A stretch of 64,000 bases of DNA from Achromobacter sp. B7 (lineage in GTDB: Bacteria; Pseudomonadota; Gammaproteobacteria; Burkholderiales; Burkholderiaceae_B): NCBI RefSeq assembly GCF_003600685.1, contig NZ_CP032084.1:4774001-4838000 (forward strand), read 5' to 3'. How positions within the stretch are numbered: the first letter of the stretch is position 1; each line of letters starts with the position of its first letter. Under the pieces are notes generated by a model. It was not told where the DNA came from. It did no database searches and worked only from the letters and a program-made list of their open reading frames with translations. This document shows, piece after piece, positions 25,863 to 35,818 of the stretch. A program made the position numbers and the translations under genes.

Positions 25863-26600
25863 ATGACAGCCACCGCCACAGCCACAGCCACCCGCAAACG
25901 TTTCGACGACGAACCCTATCTGGACCAATGCCAGGCCACCATCACAGCCGTCAGCCCCGAAGGCGTCGAGCTGGACGAGACCGTTTGCTATGCGCGTAGC
26001 GGCGGGCAGGCGGGGGACAGCGGCACGGTGACGCTGACGGACGGACGCGTGCTGACGTTGGCGGACACGGTCTACGCGGACGACCGCCAGCGCATCCTGC
26101 ACGTGCTGAGCCTGGCCGACGGCGACGCGCCCCCGCAAGTGGGCGACCGCGTCACCGTGGCCATCGACTGGCCGCGCCGCCATCGCCTGATGCGGCTGCA
26201 CACCTGTCTGCACCTGCTGGGCGCGCTGGTGCCCGCCCCCGTGACCGGATGCAGCATCTCGGCCGACTCCGCCCGCATCGATTTCGACCTGCCCGAATCC
26301 ACCCTGGAAAAGGCCGAGCTGACCGAGCGCCTGAATGCGCTGATCAACCGTGGCCTGGACGTCACCGTCACCGGCATCACCCCGGAAGAACTGGCCGCGC
26401 AGCCCGACCTGGTGCGCACGGTGGGCGCGGCGCCCCCGACGGGCACGGCCAAGATCCGCATTGTGGATATCCCCGGGGTGGATCGCCAGCCCTGTGGCGG
26501 CACCCACGTGCGCAACACCGGCGAAATCGGCTCGGTGACCATCGCCAAGATCGAAAAGAAAAGCCGCACGAATCGACGCGTGGTCGTCAACTTTGCATAA
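25863..26600 (+). CDS. Alanyl-tRNA editing protein (AlaX-type)
   Basis: 245 residues from the ATG at 25863 (MTATATATATRKRFDDEPYLDQ). Free-standing relative of the AlaRS editing domain, hydrolysing mischarged Ser-tRNA(Ala) or Gly-tRNA(Ala). Features: CYARSGGQAGDSG (Gly-rich loop), the zinc motif RLHTCLHLLGAL, and RQPCGGTHVRNTGEIG supplying the other zinc Cys and His. The N-terminal TATATAT comes from a short DNA repeat. It ends at a bidirectional terminator. Confidence 0.93.
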   Translation: MTATATATATRKRFDDEPYLDQCQATITAVSPEGVELDETVCYARSGGQAGDSGTVTLTDGRVLTLADTVYADDRQRILHVLSLADGDAPPQVGDRVTVAIDWPRRHRLMRLHTCLHLLGALVPAPVTGCSISADSARIDFDLPESTLEKAELTERLNALINRGLDVTVTGITPEELAAQPDLVRTVGAAPPTGTAKIRIVDIPGVDRQPCGGTHVRNTGEIGSVTIAKIEKKSRTNRRVVVNFA

Positions 26601-26612
26601 GCGATGCGCGAT

Positions 26613-26647
26613 AAAAAAAGGGCCGCGATGTTATCGCGGCCCTTGTT
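26613..26647. terminator. Bidirectional Rho-independent terminator
   Basis: AAGGGCCGCGAT, 3-nt loop, ATCGCGGCCCTT, preceded by a long A-run (serves the minus-strand gene) and followed by TTGTTT. It lies between the converging alaX-type and PAP2 genes. Confidence 0.85.
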
Positions 26648-26663
26648 TGACGAGCGCCAGGGT

Positions 26664-27431
26664 TCAAGCTTTCTTCCACCAACGCCAAGGCGCGCGCAGC
26701 GGCCATTGATACTGGCTGCCCAACACGCGGGGCGCCAGCAGATGTCCTACCAGCACCGCGATGCCCGCCGCAGTCATCACGTCGGAAAGGTAGTGGTCCA
26801 GGTTGACCAGCCGGCTCATCGCCACCAACGCGGCCAGCAGCAGAAACACCACGCGCCAGCGCGGCGCCAGGATGCTCAGCACCACGGCCACGGCAAAGGC
26901 CGCATAGGTGTGGCTGGACGGAAAGGAATTGAACTGCTGCGCGCGTGAAAACGATTCGCCCAGCCCGTAGATGCCCTTTTCGAAGAACAACTCGGGACGC
27001 GCACGCGCGACCGACCGCTTGAGCAACAACACGACCACCCCGCCCACGGCCATGGTCGACAGCATCAGCAAGCTGCCGCGCGCCATGCTGGAATAGCTCA
27101 TGCGCAGCGGGTTGCGCCAGCCACGCGTCAGGCCGATCAAGCCCACCACGTAGAAAGCCAGCGCCACGCCGATATACGGGCCGCTTTCGCCCAATTCGCC
27201 CACCCATTCAAAAGATTCGTTCACGCCGGCGGACACCGACTGCTTGATCCAGATGGCCAGGGGCAGGTCCACCCAGCGCGCACTCGCGCCGGCCAGCAAC
27301 GCCAGGGCCGCGGCCAGCAACAGCCAGGGCGTCCAGGAAAATGGGTTGCGGATCTGGTTTTGGGCGGAGGGGCCGGGCGCGGCAGGGGGCACGGAGGCGG
27401 CGGCCTGGGGCGTCAGGGGGTTCGGTGTCAT
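26664..27431 (-). CDS. PAP2-family phosphatase, membrane protein
   Basis: 255 residues with about six hydrophobic helices. The three phosphatidic-acid-phosphatase motifs are present: KRSVARARPE, SFPSSHTYAAF (PSSH instead of PSGH), and SRLVNLDHYLSDV. It sits in the inner membrane and probably dephosphorylates a lipid phosphate such as undecaprenyl pyrophosphate or phosphatidylglycerophosphate; which one is not decidable here. The first 25 residues are Pro/Ala-rich and unstructured. Divergent from miaB. Confidence 0.9.
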   Translation of the reverse strand: MTPNPLTPQAAASVPPAAPGPSAQNQIRNPFSWTPWLLLAAALALLAGASARWVDLPLAIWIKQSVSAGVNESFEWVGELGESGPYIGVALAFYVVGLIGLTRGWRNPLRMSYSSMARGSLLMLSTMAVGGVVVLLLKRSVARARPELFFEKGIYGLGESFSRAQQFNSFPSSHTYAAFAVAVVLSILAPRWRVVFLLLAALVAMSRLVNLDHYLSDVMTAAGIAVLVGHLLAPRVLGSQYQWPLRAPWRWWKKA

Positions 27432-27623
27432 CGGTGCCGCTTACGGGAAAAGAGGAACGCTTAAGGGGAAACGGGAATATTACTTGCGGCGGGAATCGAG
27501 CCGGCTCGCTATCGTAACGGCGACGTACCCGCGGGGCCAAGAAACAATTTTCCGGCAAAGGTTAAAATTCCGCCTTTCCACCCCTTTCAGCCCCCGGGAT
27601 CTACACCCGTTACGGCGACACTC

Positions 27624-29078
27624 ATGCAAGCTACCTCCCTCAAGCGCGCCAACGCGCCCAGCGCCGGCGATTCCGCCGCCGCCGCCCTTCCGGACACTGC
27701 CGCCGCCGACGCGGGCACCGGTTCCCCCCGCAAGCTGTACATCCGCACCTTTGGCTGCCAGATGAACGAGTACGACTCGGACAAGATGGCCGACGTGCTG
27801 CGCGGCGACCAGGGCCTGGAACTGACCGACAACCCGGAAGAAGCCGACGTCATCCTGTTCAACACCTGTTCGGTGCGCGAAAAGGCGCAGGAAAAGGTGT
27901 TCTCGGACCTGGGCCGGGTGCAGCACCTGAAAAAAACCAATCCCAACCTGGTGATCGGCGTGGGCGGTTGCGTGGCCAGCCAGGAAGGCGCGGCCATCGT
28001 CAAGCGCGCGCCCTATGTCGACGTGGTGTTCGGCCCGCAGACGCTGCACCGCCTGCCCGACCTGATCGCGCGCCGCCGCGCCGAGGGCCGGTCGCAGGTG
28101 GACATCAGCTTTCCGGAAATCGAAAAGTTCGACAACATGCCGCCCCCGCGCGTGGACGGCGCCACGGCGTTCGTGTCCATCATGGAAGGCTGTAGCAAAT
28201 ACTGTAGCTTCTGCGTCGTGCCGTACACGCGCGGCGAGGAAGTGTCGCGCCCCTTCGAGGACGTGCTGATCGAAGTGGCCGACCTGGCCGATCAGGGCGT
28301 GAAGGAAGTGACCCTGCTGGGCCAGAACGTGAACGCGTACCGCGGCAAGATGGAAGGCTCGGACGAGATCGCCGACTTTGCCATGCTGCTGGAATACGTG
28401 CACGAAATCCCGGGCATCGAACGCATCCGCTACACCACGTCGCACCCCAAGGAAATGACCCAGCGCATGGTGGACGCCTACGCCCGCCTGCCCAAGCTGG
28501 TGTCCTTCCTGCACCTGCCCGTGCAAGCCGGCAGCGACCGCGTGCTGGCCGGCATGAAGCGCGGCTACACCACGCTGGAATTCAAGTCGGTGGTGCGGCG
28601 CCTGCGCGCGGCCCGCCCCGACCTGACGCTGTCGTCCGACTTCATCGTGGGCTTTCCCGGCGAAACGGAAGAAGACTTCGAAAAAACCATGAAGCTGATC
28701 GAAGACGTCGGCTTCGACACCTCGTTCTCGTTCGTGTATTCGCGCCGGCCGGGCACGCCCGCCGCCGACCTCACGGACGACACGCCGCAAGACGTCAAGC
28801 TGCGCCGCTTGCAGCGCCTGCAAGCGCTGATCAACGAGCAGGCGGCCAGCATCGCCCGCAACATGGTCGGCACCCGCCAGCGGCTGCTGGTGGAAGGCCC
28901 CTCGCGCCGCGACCCCAACGAACTGATGGGCCGCACCGAGAACAACCGCATTGTGAACTTCGCCGCGCCCGCGCGGCTCATCGGACAAATGGTCGACGTC
29001 ATCATCACCGAAGCGCACACCAATTCGTTGCGCGCCCGGGTGGCCGATGTAGACCGCGTTCCCCAAGAGGCCGAATGA
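27624..29078 (+). CDS. miaB: tRNA-2-methylthio-N6-dimethylallyladenosine synthase MiaB
   Basis: Radical-SAM enzyme that adds a methylthio group to i6A37 of tRNA. 484 residues. The N-terminal UPF0004 domain has [19 protein letters not shown], with further cluster Cys in [10 protein letters not shown] and GVGGCVASQ. The radical-SAM core has [17 protein letters not shown] (CxxxCxxC). A C-terminal TRAM domain ends the protein. The first about 35 residues are Ala/Pro-rich. It overlaps phoH by 4 bp, heading the conserved miaB-ybeZ-ybeY-ybeX-lnt cluster. Confidence 0.97.
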   Translation: MQATSLKRANAPSAGDSAAAALPDTAAADAGTGSPRKLYIRTFGCQMNEYDSDKMADVLRGDQGLELTDNPEEADVILFNTCSVREKAQEKVFSDLGRVQHLKKTNPNLVIGVGGCVASQEGAAIVKRAPYVDVVFGPQTLHRLPDLIARRRAEGRSQVDISFPEIEKFDNMPPPRVDGATAFVSIMEGCSKYCSFCVVPYTRGEEVSRPFEDVLIEVADLADQGVKEVTLLGQNVNAYRGKMEGSDEIADFAMLLEYVHEIPGIERIRYTTSHPKEMTQRMVDAYARLPKLVSFLHLPVQAGSDRVLAGMKRGYTTLEFKSVVRRLRAARPDLTLSSDFIVGFPGETEEDFEKTMKLIEDVGFDTSFSFVYSRRPGTPAADLTDDTPQDVKLRRLQRLQALINEQAASIARNMVGTRQRLLVEGPSRRDPNELMGRTENNRIVNFAAPARLIGQMVDVIITEAHTNSLRARVADVDRVPQEAE

Positions 29079-30100
29079 CCACTCCCCGTTCCCGCGCCCG
29101 TCGCAGCATGCCCGCCGTCGTCAACCTGGACGGCGACAACACCCACCTGGCCAATCTGTGCGGCCCCCTGGACGAGAACCTGCGCCAGCTGGCCGACGGC
29201 ATGGGCGTGAACCTGTCGCGTCGCGGCAGCCGCGTCACCATCGAAGGCGAACGCGCCGAATTGGCCGGCCGGGTCTTGCGACGCTTTCACGAACAAGCCG
29301 TGCACCGCGCCCTGTCGATCGATGACATCCAGCTGGGCCTGGTGGAAATCGGCGTTGGCCGCCAGGAAGACAAGCCGCAGGAAGCCCAGGTGCGCGAGGC
29401 CGATGCCTTGCCGGCCCTGGACGACGACAGCGACAGCATCGCGCTGCGCACCAAGCGCAGTGACCTGCGCCCGCGCACGCCGCGCCAGCGCGACTACCTG
29501 AACAATATCCTGAAGCACGACATCACGTTCGGCGTCGGGCCCGCCGGCACGGGCAAGACCTGGCTGGCGGTGGCTTGCGCCATCGACGCCATGGAACGCG
29601 ATACGGTGCAGCGGCTGGTGCTGACGCGCCCGGCCGTCGAAGCCGGCGAGCGCCTGGGCTTTCTGCCCGGTGATCTGGCCCAGAAAGTAGACCCGTATCT
29701 GCGCCCGCTGTACGACGCGCTGTACGACCTGATGGGCTTTGAAAAGGTGCAGCGCCTGTTCGAAAAGCAGACCATCGAAATCGCGCCGCTGGCCTATATG
29801 CGCGGCCGCACGCTGAACCACGCGTTCGTCATCCTGGACGAAGCGCAGAACACCACGCCGGAACAGATGAAGATGTTCCTGACTCGGATCGGTTTCGGCA
29901 GCAAGGCCGTCATCACCGGCGACCCGTCGCAGGTGGACCTGCCGCGCGGTCAGGACAGCGGCCTGGCCCATGCGGTCAAGGTGCTGGAAGACGTTCAGGG
30001 CATCGCCACCACCCGCTTCACCAGCCGCGATGTCGTGCGCCACCCGCTGGTGGCCCGCATCGTCGACGCCTACGATCGCGCCTCTGAAAATGAAGCCTGA
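29075..30100 (+). CDS. PhoH-family ATPase (YbeZ-like)
   Basis: 341 residues. The Walker A motif is [15 protein letters not shown] and Walker B is [25 protein letters not shown], followed by the sensor-like [13 protein letters not shown] short nucleic-acid-binding-like N-terminal region precedes the ATPase. In E. coli YbeZ works with YbeY in rRNA metabolism, and here the ybeY start lies inside the end of this gene (11-bp overlap). Confidence 0.93.
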   Translation: MTTPRSRARRSMPAVVNLDGDNTHLANLCGPLDENLRQLADGMGVNLSRRGSRVTIEGERAELAGRVLRRFHEQAVHRALSIDDIQLGLVEIGVGRQEDKPQEAQVREADALPALDDDSDSIALRTKRSDLRPRTPRQRDYLNNILKHDITFGVGPAGTGKTWLAVACAIDAMERDTVQRLVLTRPAVEAGERLGFLPGDLAQKVDPYLRPLYDALYDLMGFEKVQRLFEKQTIEIAPLAYMRGRTLNHAFVILDEAQNTTPEQMKMFLTRIGFGSKAVITGDPSQVDLPRGQDSGLAHAVKVLEDVQGIATTRFTSRDVVRHPLVARIVDAYDRASENEA

Positions 30101-30566
30101 TCTGTCCCTGTCCGTGCAGTACGGGGTCGAGGAAGCCCGCCTGCCCCGCTGGCGCCTGCGCCGGTGGGCCGAGCGTGCGCTGGCGGCGGCGGCCGAAGAC
30201 GGGCTGGTGGATTTTTCGGCTGCGGAACTCAGCCTGCGCCTGGTCGGCGCGGCCGAGGGCCGGCGCCTGAACCGCGATTTCCGCGAACGCGACTACGCCA
30301 CCAACGTGCTCACCTTCGAGTACGGCGTGGACCCGTTGGGTGTGGCGCGCGGCGATATCGTGATGTGTGTGCCGGTGCTGGTGCGCGAGGCGCGCGAACA
30401 GCGCAAACCGCTGCTGGAGCACGCCGCGCACCTGACGATTCACGGCGTGCTGCATGCGCTGGGCTACGACCACATCAAGGCGCGCGACGCCAAACGCATG
30501 GAAGCCCTGGAAACGGCCACGCTGGCGCAGATGGGCATTGCCGACCCGTACGTGGCGGCCGACTAG
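30090..30566 (+). CDS. ybeY: Endoribonuclease YbeY
   Basis: 158 residues from the ATG at 30090. The zinc-binding signature is HLTIHGVLHALGYDHIKARD (three His), and an upstream SLRLVGAAEGRRLNRDFRERDYATNVLTFEY is typical. It trims 16S rRNA and takes part in ribosome quality control. Overlaps phoH by 11 bp. A 216-bp gap to corC holds no recognised gene. Confidence 0.95.
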   Translation: MKPDLSLSVQYGVEEARLPRWRLRRWAERALAAAAEDGLVDFSAAELSLRLVGAAEGRRLNRDFRERDYATNVLTFEYGVDPLGVARGDIVMCVPVLVREAREQRKPLLEHAAHLTIHGVLHALGYDHIKARDAKRMEALETATLAQMGIADPYVAAD

Positions 30567-30782
30567 GCAGGCCCGGCAGGCCGTGACCACCCGTGTGTCC
30601 AACGCCGCCGTGCGTTCGGGCATGCCGCTTGCGGCCCCTCGGGTCAACCCCTAGCTTCTGGCGAAAAATGGCGTCAAGCAACGCGCAGATGTCGTCGTTT
30701 GCCCGCATTTTCAGGGCCGTCGTTACAAAACCCACGCCAGTTTCGGTTATGCTGGCCCCTCCATAACTTGTCCTCCCGGACG

Positions 30783-31673
30783 ATGTCTGACCCTTACCCT
30801 GCTCCTGAAGCGACCTCTGCTCGCTCATCCAAACCCGCCACCAAATCCCTTCTAGACCGCCTGCTTTCCCTTGTGCGCCGAGAGCCCGAGGACCGCGAAG
30901 GCATCAAGGCCATTCTGGAAGCTGCCCACGACCGCAACCTGCTGGATGCGGAGTCCTACAAGATGATCAAGGGCGCGCTGGCCGTGTCCGAAGGCACGGT
31001 CGGCGACATCATGGTTCCGCGCTCGCGCATGGACCTGCTGGACGTCACGCAGCCCATCCCGTACCTGGTGGCCTCCGTCATTGAAACCGCGCACTCGCGG
31101 TTCCCGGTGTACGAGGGTGATCGCGACAACATCATCGGCATCCTGCTGGCCAAGGACTTGCTGCGCTGCATGCTGGAACCCGGCATCGAACTGCGCACCC
31201 TGGTCCGCCCCGCCGTGTTCATCCCCGAGTCCAAGCGCTTGAATGTGCTGCTGCACGAATTTCGCGCCAGCCGGAACCACCAGGCCATCGTCATTGACGA
31301 GCATGGCGGCATTTCCGGGCTGGTCACGATGGAAGACGTGCTGGAACAGATCGTCGGCGACATCGAAGACGAATTCGACGAAACCGAAGAAGACGAGATC
31401 TTCCCCGAAGGCGAAAACCAGTGGCGCGTCATGGCGGCCACCGACATCTCGCACTTCAACGAGGTCTTCGGCTGCCAGTTGCCTGACGACGAATACGACA
31501 GCGTGGGCGGCTGGATGGGGGGCCAGCTGGGCCGCATTCCGCGCCGTGGCGACGTAGCCGAATTCGACGGCCTGCGCCTGGAAGTGGCTCGCGGTGACGC
31601 CCGCCGCGCCATCTGGTTGCGCGTCAAGCGCAACGTGCCTGCCCAATCCTCCCGCCCCAACGACGACGCATGA
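30783..31673 (+). CDS. corC: CorC/HlyC-family transporter-associated protein (YbeX-like)
   Basis: 296 residues from the ATG at 30783. Two CBS domains: [20 protein letters not shown]... and the second around [21 protein letters not shown] to [26 protein letters not shown]. These are followed by the CorC_HlyC FAD-type C-terminal domain (about 205-290, [16 protein letters not shown]). No membrane segment is seen. Linked to Mg/Co efflux and ribosome maturation in enterics. It overlaps lnt by 4 bp. Confidence 0.94.
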   Translation: MSDPYPAPEATSARSSKPATKSLLDRLLSLVRREPEDREGIKAILEAAHDRNLLDAESYKMIKGALAVSEGTVGDIMVPRSRMDLLDVTQPIPYLVASVIETAHSRFPVYEGDRDNIIGILLAKDLLRCMLEPGIELRTLVRPAVFIPESKRLNVLLHEFRASRNHQAIVIDEHGGISGLVTMEDVLEQIVGDIEDEFDETEEDEIFPEGENQWRVMAATDISHFNEVFGCQLPDDEYDSVGGWMGGQLGRIPRRGDVAEFDGLRLEVARGDARRAIWLRVKRNVPAQSSRPNDDA

Positions 31674-33301
31674 GCCGTACCCCGCGCAGCATCCTCCTGC
31701 GCGGCGCCGCCGGCTTGACGCTGGCGGGCGCCGTGCACGCCCTGACCTTCGCACCCGGCCCGCTGCCGGATTGGGCGCTGGCCATCACGCAGATACTGAT
31801 GCTGGCCATCGCGGCGCGCGTCACGCTGACCGCGCCGTCGGCCACGCAAGCCTGGCTCCGCGCTTGGCTATTCGGCTTTGCCACCTACGCGGTGGGCCTG
31901 TATTGGCTATTCATCAGCATGCATCGCTACGGCGATCTGGCCGCGCCGCTGGCCGTGGCCGGCGTGCTGGCCCTGTCCGCCTTCCTGGCGCTGTTTCCCG
32001 CCACCGCCAGTGCGCTGACGCGCCGCTACGTTCCGCTGACGGCGGGCGCCACGCCGCTGGGCAGGCTGTCATCCACGCTGGCCTGGGCCGCCCTGTGGGC
32101 CGCCTTCGAATGGCTGCGCGCGGTTTTGCTGACCGGGTTCCCGTGGCTGAACATCGGCTACGCGCAGGTGGACAGCCCGATTGCGGGATGGGCGCCCATT
32201 CTTGGCGTGCACGGTATGGCCTTTGTGGCTGCGTTCGCCGCCGCCGCCATCGCCAGCCTGTGGCAGCCGTCCCGCAAAAAGGCCATGGACTCGCGCCAGG
32301 CCCTGGCGGCGGGCGTCGCGGTGGCGCTGGCCGCCGTGGGTTGGCCGCTGTCGCGCATCGATTGGTCTTCGCCCACCGGTGACCCGCTTAACGTCAGGCT
32401 GATCCAGGGCAACATCGAGCAATCGCAAAAATTCGACCCCGCGCTGCTGGAACAAAGCCTGGTGCGCCATCTGGAAATGACCGCGCTGCCGCCCGCGCCC
32501 GGCGTGCCGGCGCCGCAGCTTGTGATTCTTCCCGAAACCGTGATGCCGGTTTTTCAGGACCAGCTGGATCCGCGCATCTGGGATGCCTGGCGTGGCGTGG
32601 CCGCGCGCGGCAACATGACGATTGCGATGGGCGTGCCGCTGCATGACCGCGTCAATGGTCGCGACAGCTACACCAACAGCGTGGTGGGATTCGACGGCAA
32701 CACGCCGGTCCAGCAACTGCTGACCGGCAGCACGGCCATGCGTTACGACAAGCGCCATCTGGTGCCGTGGGGCGAATACGTGCCGCCCGGTTTTCACTGG
32801 TTTGTCGACATGCTGAACATCCCGCTGGGCGATTTCGATCGCGGCGCGGCGCGTCAGACGCCGTTCGGGGTGGGCGGCCAGCACATCGCGTTCAACATCT
32901 GCTACGAAGACCTGTTCGGCCCCGACCTCTTGCCCGCGCTACAGCCGGGCGCCAATGGCGAGCCGGGCGCAACCATCCTGGTCAACGTCAGCAACCTGGG
33001 CTGGTTCGGCAATTCGTGGGCGTTGCGCCAGCACTTGCAAATCGGCCGCCTGCGCACGATGGAAACCGCTCGGCCCATGCTGACGGCCACCAATACCGGC
33101 ATTACCGCCGCTATCGACGCCAAGGGCCACGTGGCGGCGCAGCTTGCTCCGTTGCAGCCCGGCGTGCTGCCGGTATCGGTGCAAGGCATGACAGGGCTGA
33201 CCCCGTATGCGCGCTTTGGCGACAAACTGGCTTTGGCCTTGATGGGCCTGATTCTTATCGCGGCCATTGGCGGCCACCGCAAGGCCCGGCCCGCCAACTG
33301 A
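31670..33301 (+). CDS. lnt: Apolipoprotein N-acyltransferase
   Basis: Adds the third acyl chain to lipoproteins in the inner membrane. 543 residues (E. coli 512). Several N-terminal membrane helices precede a nitrilase-fold periplasmic domain whose catalytic triad is visible: Glu in [11 protein letters not shown], Lys in [16 protein letters not shown], Cys in [10 protein letters not shown]. Another helix closes the C-terminus ([19 protein letters not shown]). Last gene of the miaB cluster. Confidence 0.96.
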   Translation: MSRTPRSILLRGAAGLTLAGAVHALTFAPGPLPDWALAITQILMLAIAARVTLTAPSATQAWLRAWLFGFATYAVGLYWLFISMHRYGDLAAPLAVAGVLALSAFLALFPATASALTRRYVPLTAGATPLGRLSSTLAWAALWAAFEWLRAVLLTGFPWLNIGYAQVDSPIAGWAPILGVHGMAFVAAFAAAAIASLWQPSRKKAMDSRQALAAGVAVALAAVGWPLSRIDWSSPTGDPLNVRLIQGNIEQSQKFDPALLEQSLVRHLEMTALPPAPGVPAPQLVILPETVMPVFQDQLDPRIWDAWRGVAARGNMTIAMGVPLHDRVNGRDSYTNSVVGFDGNTPVQQLLTGSTAMRYDKRHLVPWGEYVPPGFHWFVDMLNIPLGDFDRGAARQTPFGVGGQHIAFNICYEDLFGPDLLPALQPGANGEPGATILVNVSNLGWFGNSWALRQHLQIGRLRTMETARPMLTATNTGITAAIDAKGHVAAQLAPLQPGVLPVSVQGMTGLTPYARFGDKLALALMGLILIAAIGGHRKARPAN

Positions 33302-33313
33302 CCGCTGGTTTTC

Positions 33314-34369
33314 CTAGGCGAACAGGTTTTCGGGCAACCTGCCGCTGTCTTGCGGCGGGCGCACAGGCCCCTCGCCCGCCCCCGTCAGCTCAATGGCCTC
33401 GGCGATGGCGTCCAAGTCGTCGCTATCCAATTCCAGTTCGGCCGCGCCCAGCAGACCATTGACCTGCGCGGCACTGCGCGCGCCGACGATGGCGCCGGTA
33501 ACGCCCGGCCATGCCAACGTCCACGCCGCGGCGACCGCAGCCACCGTCGTGCCGTGGTGTTCCGCGATGGGTTTCATCGCATCCGCCAGCGCCAGGTTGC
33601 GGGCAAGGTTCGGCGGCGTGAATTCGGCATTGCGCGCGCGCCAATCGTCCGGCGGCAACGCCCGGGCACGTTCGGCGGTAAACGCGCCGGTCAGCAGCCC
33701 GGACTGCATGGGGCTGTAGACGATCACGCCCACGTCATGCTGCGCGCACCAGGGAATAAGGTCGGCCGCCGCGCCACGCTGGATCGCCGAAAAAGGCGGT
33801 TGCAGGCAATCCACATGGCCCAGCGCCTGGGCATCCTGCAACTGCGCCAGATTGTGGTTCGACAGGCCAATGGCGCCAACCTTGCCTTCCTGCTTGAGGT
33901 TCAGCAGTTCCTGCCAATAGGTTTCGAGCGGCGTGCCGTCGCCGGCCGGCCAGTGCATTTGATAAAGGTCGATGCGCTCGACGCCAAGCCGGCGCAGCGA
34001 CCCTTCGATTTCGCGGCGAATGCTGGCCGGTGCGCCGGTACGGCGCGGCATCGCTTGCGGATTATCGGTGGACCACGTCAGCCCGCATTTGGTGAACACA
34101 TAGGGCCGATCGCCGGGCGCCATCTGCGCCAGCGCGCGACGCACGACGTCCTCGGAGTGACCCAGCCCGTACACCGCCGCCGTATCGATCCAGTTGATGC
34201 CCCGGTCCACGGCCAGGCGAATCGCGGCGATGGAATCGGCGTCGTCTTGCGGCCCCCACCCCACCGCCCAGCCGTTGCCGCCGATGGCCCAGGCGCCCAA
34301 TCCGATACGCGTGATGTGCATGCCGCTGCGGCCCAGGGGCCGGGTGGGAAACGAAGTCTTTGTGCTCAT
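33314..34369 (-). CDS. Aldo/keto reductase
   Basis: 351 residues from the ATG at 34369 (MSTKTSFPTRPLGRSGMHITRIGLG); the frame is open upstream but not convincing. Catalytic tetrad of the AKR superfamily: Asp and Tyr in GINWIDTAAVYGLGHSEDVV, Lys in YVFTKCGL, His in LYQMHWPAG. The cofactor tail GAIVGARSAAQV fits NADPH binding. It resembles bacterial oxidoreductases of the AKR11/12 type; the substrate is unknown. It converges on lnt with only 12 bp between. Confidence 0.92.
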   Translation of the reverse strand: MSTKTSFPTRPLGRSGMHITRIGLGAWAIGGNGWAVGWGPQDDADSIAAIRLAVDRGINWIDTAAVYGLGHSEDVVRRALAQMAPGDRPYVFTKCGLTWSTDNPQAMPRRTGAPASIRREIEGSLRRLGVERIDLYQMHWPAGDGTPLETYWQELLNLKQEGKVGAIGLSNHNLAQLQDAQALGHVDCLQPPFSAIQRGAAADLIPWCAQHDVGVIVYSPMQSGLLTGAFTAERARALPPDDWRARNAEFTPPNLARNLALADAMKPIAEHHGTTVAAVAAAWTLAWPGVTGAIVGARSAAQVNGLLGAAELELDSDDLDAIAEAIELTGAGEGPVRPPQDSGRLPENLFA

Positions 34370-34731
34370 GCCGGAATTCTCAGGTTGTCGCGCGGCTTTT
34401 TTTACGCGCAAGCCACAGGATGTCGAAAATTTTTTATCGCCCACGATAGCATCCGCACAAGCCTTTGATTTTTCTGGAATCCACGAGCTAGCACCCGGCC
34501 TTGGATGGTCTGATTTCGCTCACAAAATAAGCAGAAAAAGGCATCCCACCCCTATTTTTTTTGTCGTTTTATGATTTTTGCCCGCGATCGACTTGCACAC
34601 CCGATTTTGTTCGTGCATAATCTCGTTTCTTCGCCAACGGCACTAAACAAAACCGGCAACGAACTACGAAAAGGCGCACAATAAAACGTGTGTTTTTACC
34701 GTAAAACGTAGCAGGAATTGATTAGAGAAAC
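34370..34731. other. Intergenic region upstream of the tRNA clusters
   Basis: 362 bp without a gene, noticeably richer in A/T than its surroundings. It carries the tRNA promoter at 34593-34621 and presumably the promoter of the divergent aldo/keto reductase near 34380-34440. No small ORF with a good ribosome site was seen. Confidence 0.6.
34593..34621 (+). promoter_or_regulatory. Sigma-70 promoter of the tRNA cluster
   Basis: TTGCAC (34593-34598) and CATAAT (34616-34621) with an optimal 17-bp spacer; the predicted start near 34628 leaves a leader of about 100 nt before the first tRNA. Confidence 0.6.
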
Positions 34732-34807
<76 letters not shown>

Positions 34808-34861
34808 GTCAACAGCGAAGAATGTAGTTGCAGTACCAGTTATGCAGTACAGCAAGTCCAA

Positions 34862-34937
34862 GTCCCCTTCGTCTAGAGGCCTAGGACATCACCCTTTCAC
34901 GGTGAGTACAGGGGTTCGAATCCCCTAGGGGACGCCA
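34862..34937 (+). tRNA. tRNA-Glu(TTC), copy 1
   Basis: 76 nt with encoded CCA. Acceptor GTCCCCT with AGGGGAC, anticodon arm TCACC-CTTTCAC-GGTGA giving TTC, T-arm GGGGTTCGAATCCCC. Identical to copy 2. Confidence 0.97.
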
Positions 34938-35006
34938 GTTCACTGGCAGCAGTAAAGAAGTAGATAAGTGCAGTTGAAGTGACAAAGTAGTTGAGTAAGC
35001 CGCTGC

Positions 35007-35083
35007 GGAGCGGTAGTTCAGTTGGTTAGAATACCGGCCTGTCACGCCGGGGGTCGCGGGTTCGAGCCCCGTCCGCTCCGCCA
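35007..35083 (+). tRNA. tRNA-Asp(GTC), copy 1
   Basis: 77 nt with encoded CCA. Acceptor GGAGCGG with CCGCTCC, anticodon arm CCGGC-CTGTCAC-GCCGG giving GTC, T-arm CGGGTTCGAGCCCCG. Identical to copy 2. Its G34 is an expected substrate of Tgt/QueA in this window. Confidence 0.97.
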
Positions 35084-35109
35084 AAAGCTCTCGCTCTGAG
35101 TCTTTCAAG

Positions 35110-35137
35110 AGCTCCGTCTTCGGGGCTTTTTGCTTTT
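35110..35137 (+). terminator. Terminator after tRNA cluster 1
   Basis: AGCTCCG, TCTT loop, CGGGGCT (one T-G pair) followed by TTTTTGCTTTT. Typical Rho-independent form; a close sequence relative closes cluster 2. Confidence 0.75.
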
Positions 35138-35187
35138 ATAGAGTGTGAGACCTTGTTGTTTGAAGTTTGGAACATCAGGGCGCCCTG

Positions 35188-35263
<76 letters not shown>

Positions 35264-35316
35264 GCACGCAGTACCGCAGTACCGTAGTAAAGTTGTTTGC
35301 AGTTCTGTTAGTTCAG

Positions 35317-35392
35317 GTCCCCTTCGTCTAGAGGCCTAGGACATCACCCTTTCACGGTGAGTACAGGGGTTCGAATCCCCTAGGGGACGCCA
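35317..35392 (+). tRNA. tRNA-Glu(TTC), copy 2
   Basis: Identical to the copy at 34862-34937; anticodon TTC, CCA encoded. Confidence 0.97.
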
Positions 35393-35470
35393 GATTTCTG
35401 GCACGTAGTACAAGCTGCCTTGACACCGCAGTGTAGTGATGAAGTTTGAAGTTGTTGAGTAAGCCGCTGC

Positions 35471-35547
35471 GGAGCGGTAGTTCAGTTGGTTAGAATACCG
35501 GCCTGTCACGCCGGGGGTCGCGGGTTCGAGCCCCGTCCGCTCCGCCA
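35471..35547 (+). tRNA. tRNA-Asp(GTC), copy 2
   Basis: Identical to the copy at 35007-35083. The 17 bp just upstream (gttgagtaagccgctgc) are also shared with copy 1. Confidence 0.97.
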
Positions 35548-35644
35548 AGCACTTTGGTGTTTGCCAGCATGCAGCTTGAAAGATCGCACGACAGATCCTC
35601 GCAATACCCACTATCGCAATACGCATCGTCGCAGTACACATTGA

Positions 35645-35668
35645 AGCTCCGGATTCCGGGGCTTTTTG
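35645..35668 (+). terminator. Terminator after tRNA cluster 2
   Basis: AGCTCCGG, ATT loop, CCGGGGCT (one T-G pair) then TTTTTGC. Same core as the cluster 1 terminator. Confidence 0.78.
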
Positions 35669-35818
35669 CATTTCAGCGCCCGCATTGTCCGCGCGTTATT
35701 TTGTGCGTTCTCCCCTCCTTTTACCCCGCCGCTAAGACTCGTCCGTTTTGCTGTCTGGACAGCTTTGCCGCGCCCCTGCATCCTGTGGGCTCACGCCACG
35801 CGAACCGAAGAGGCCTAC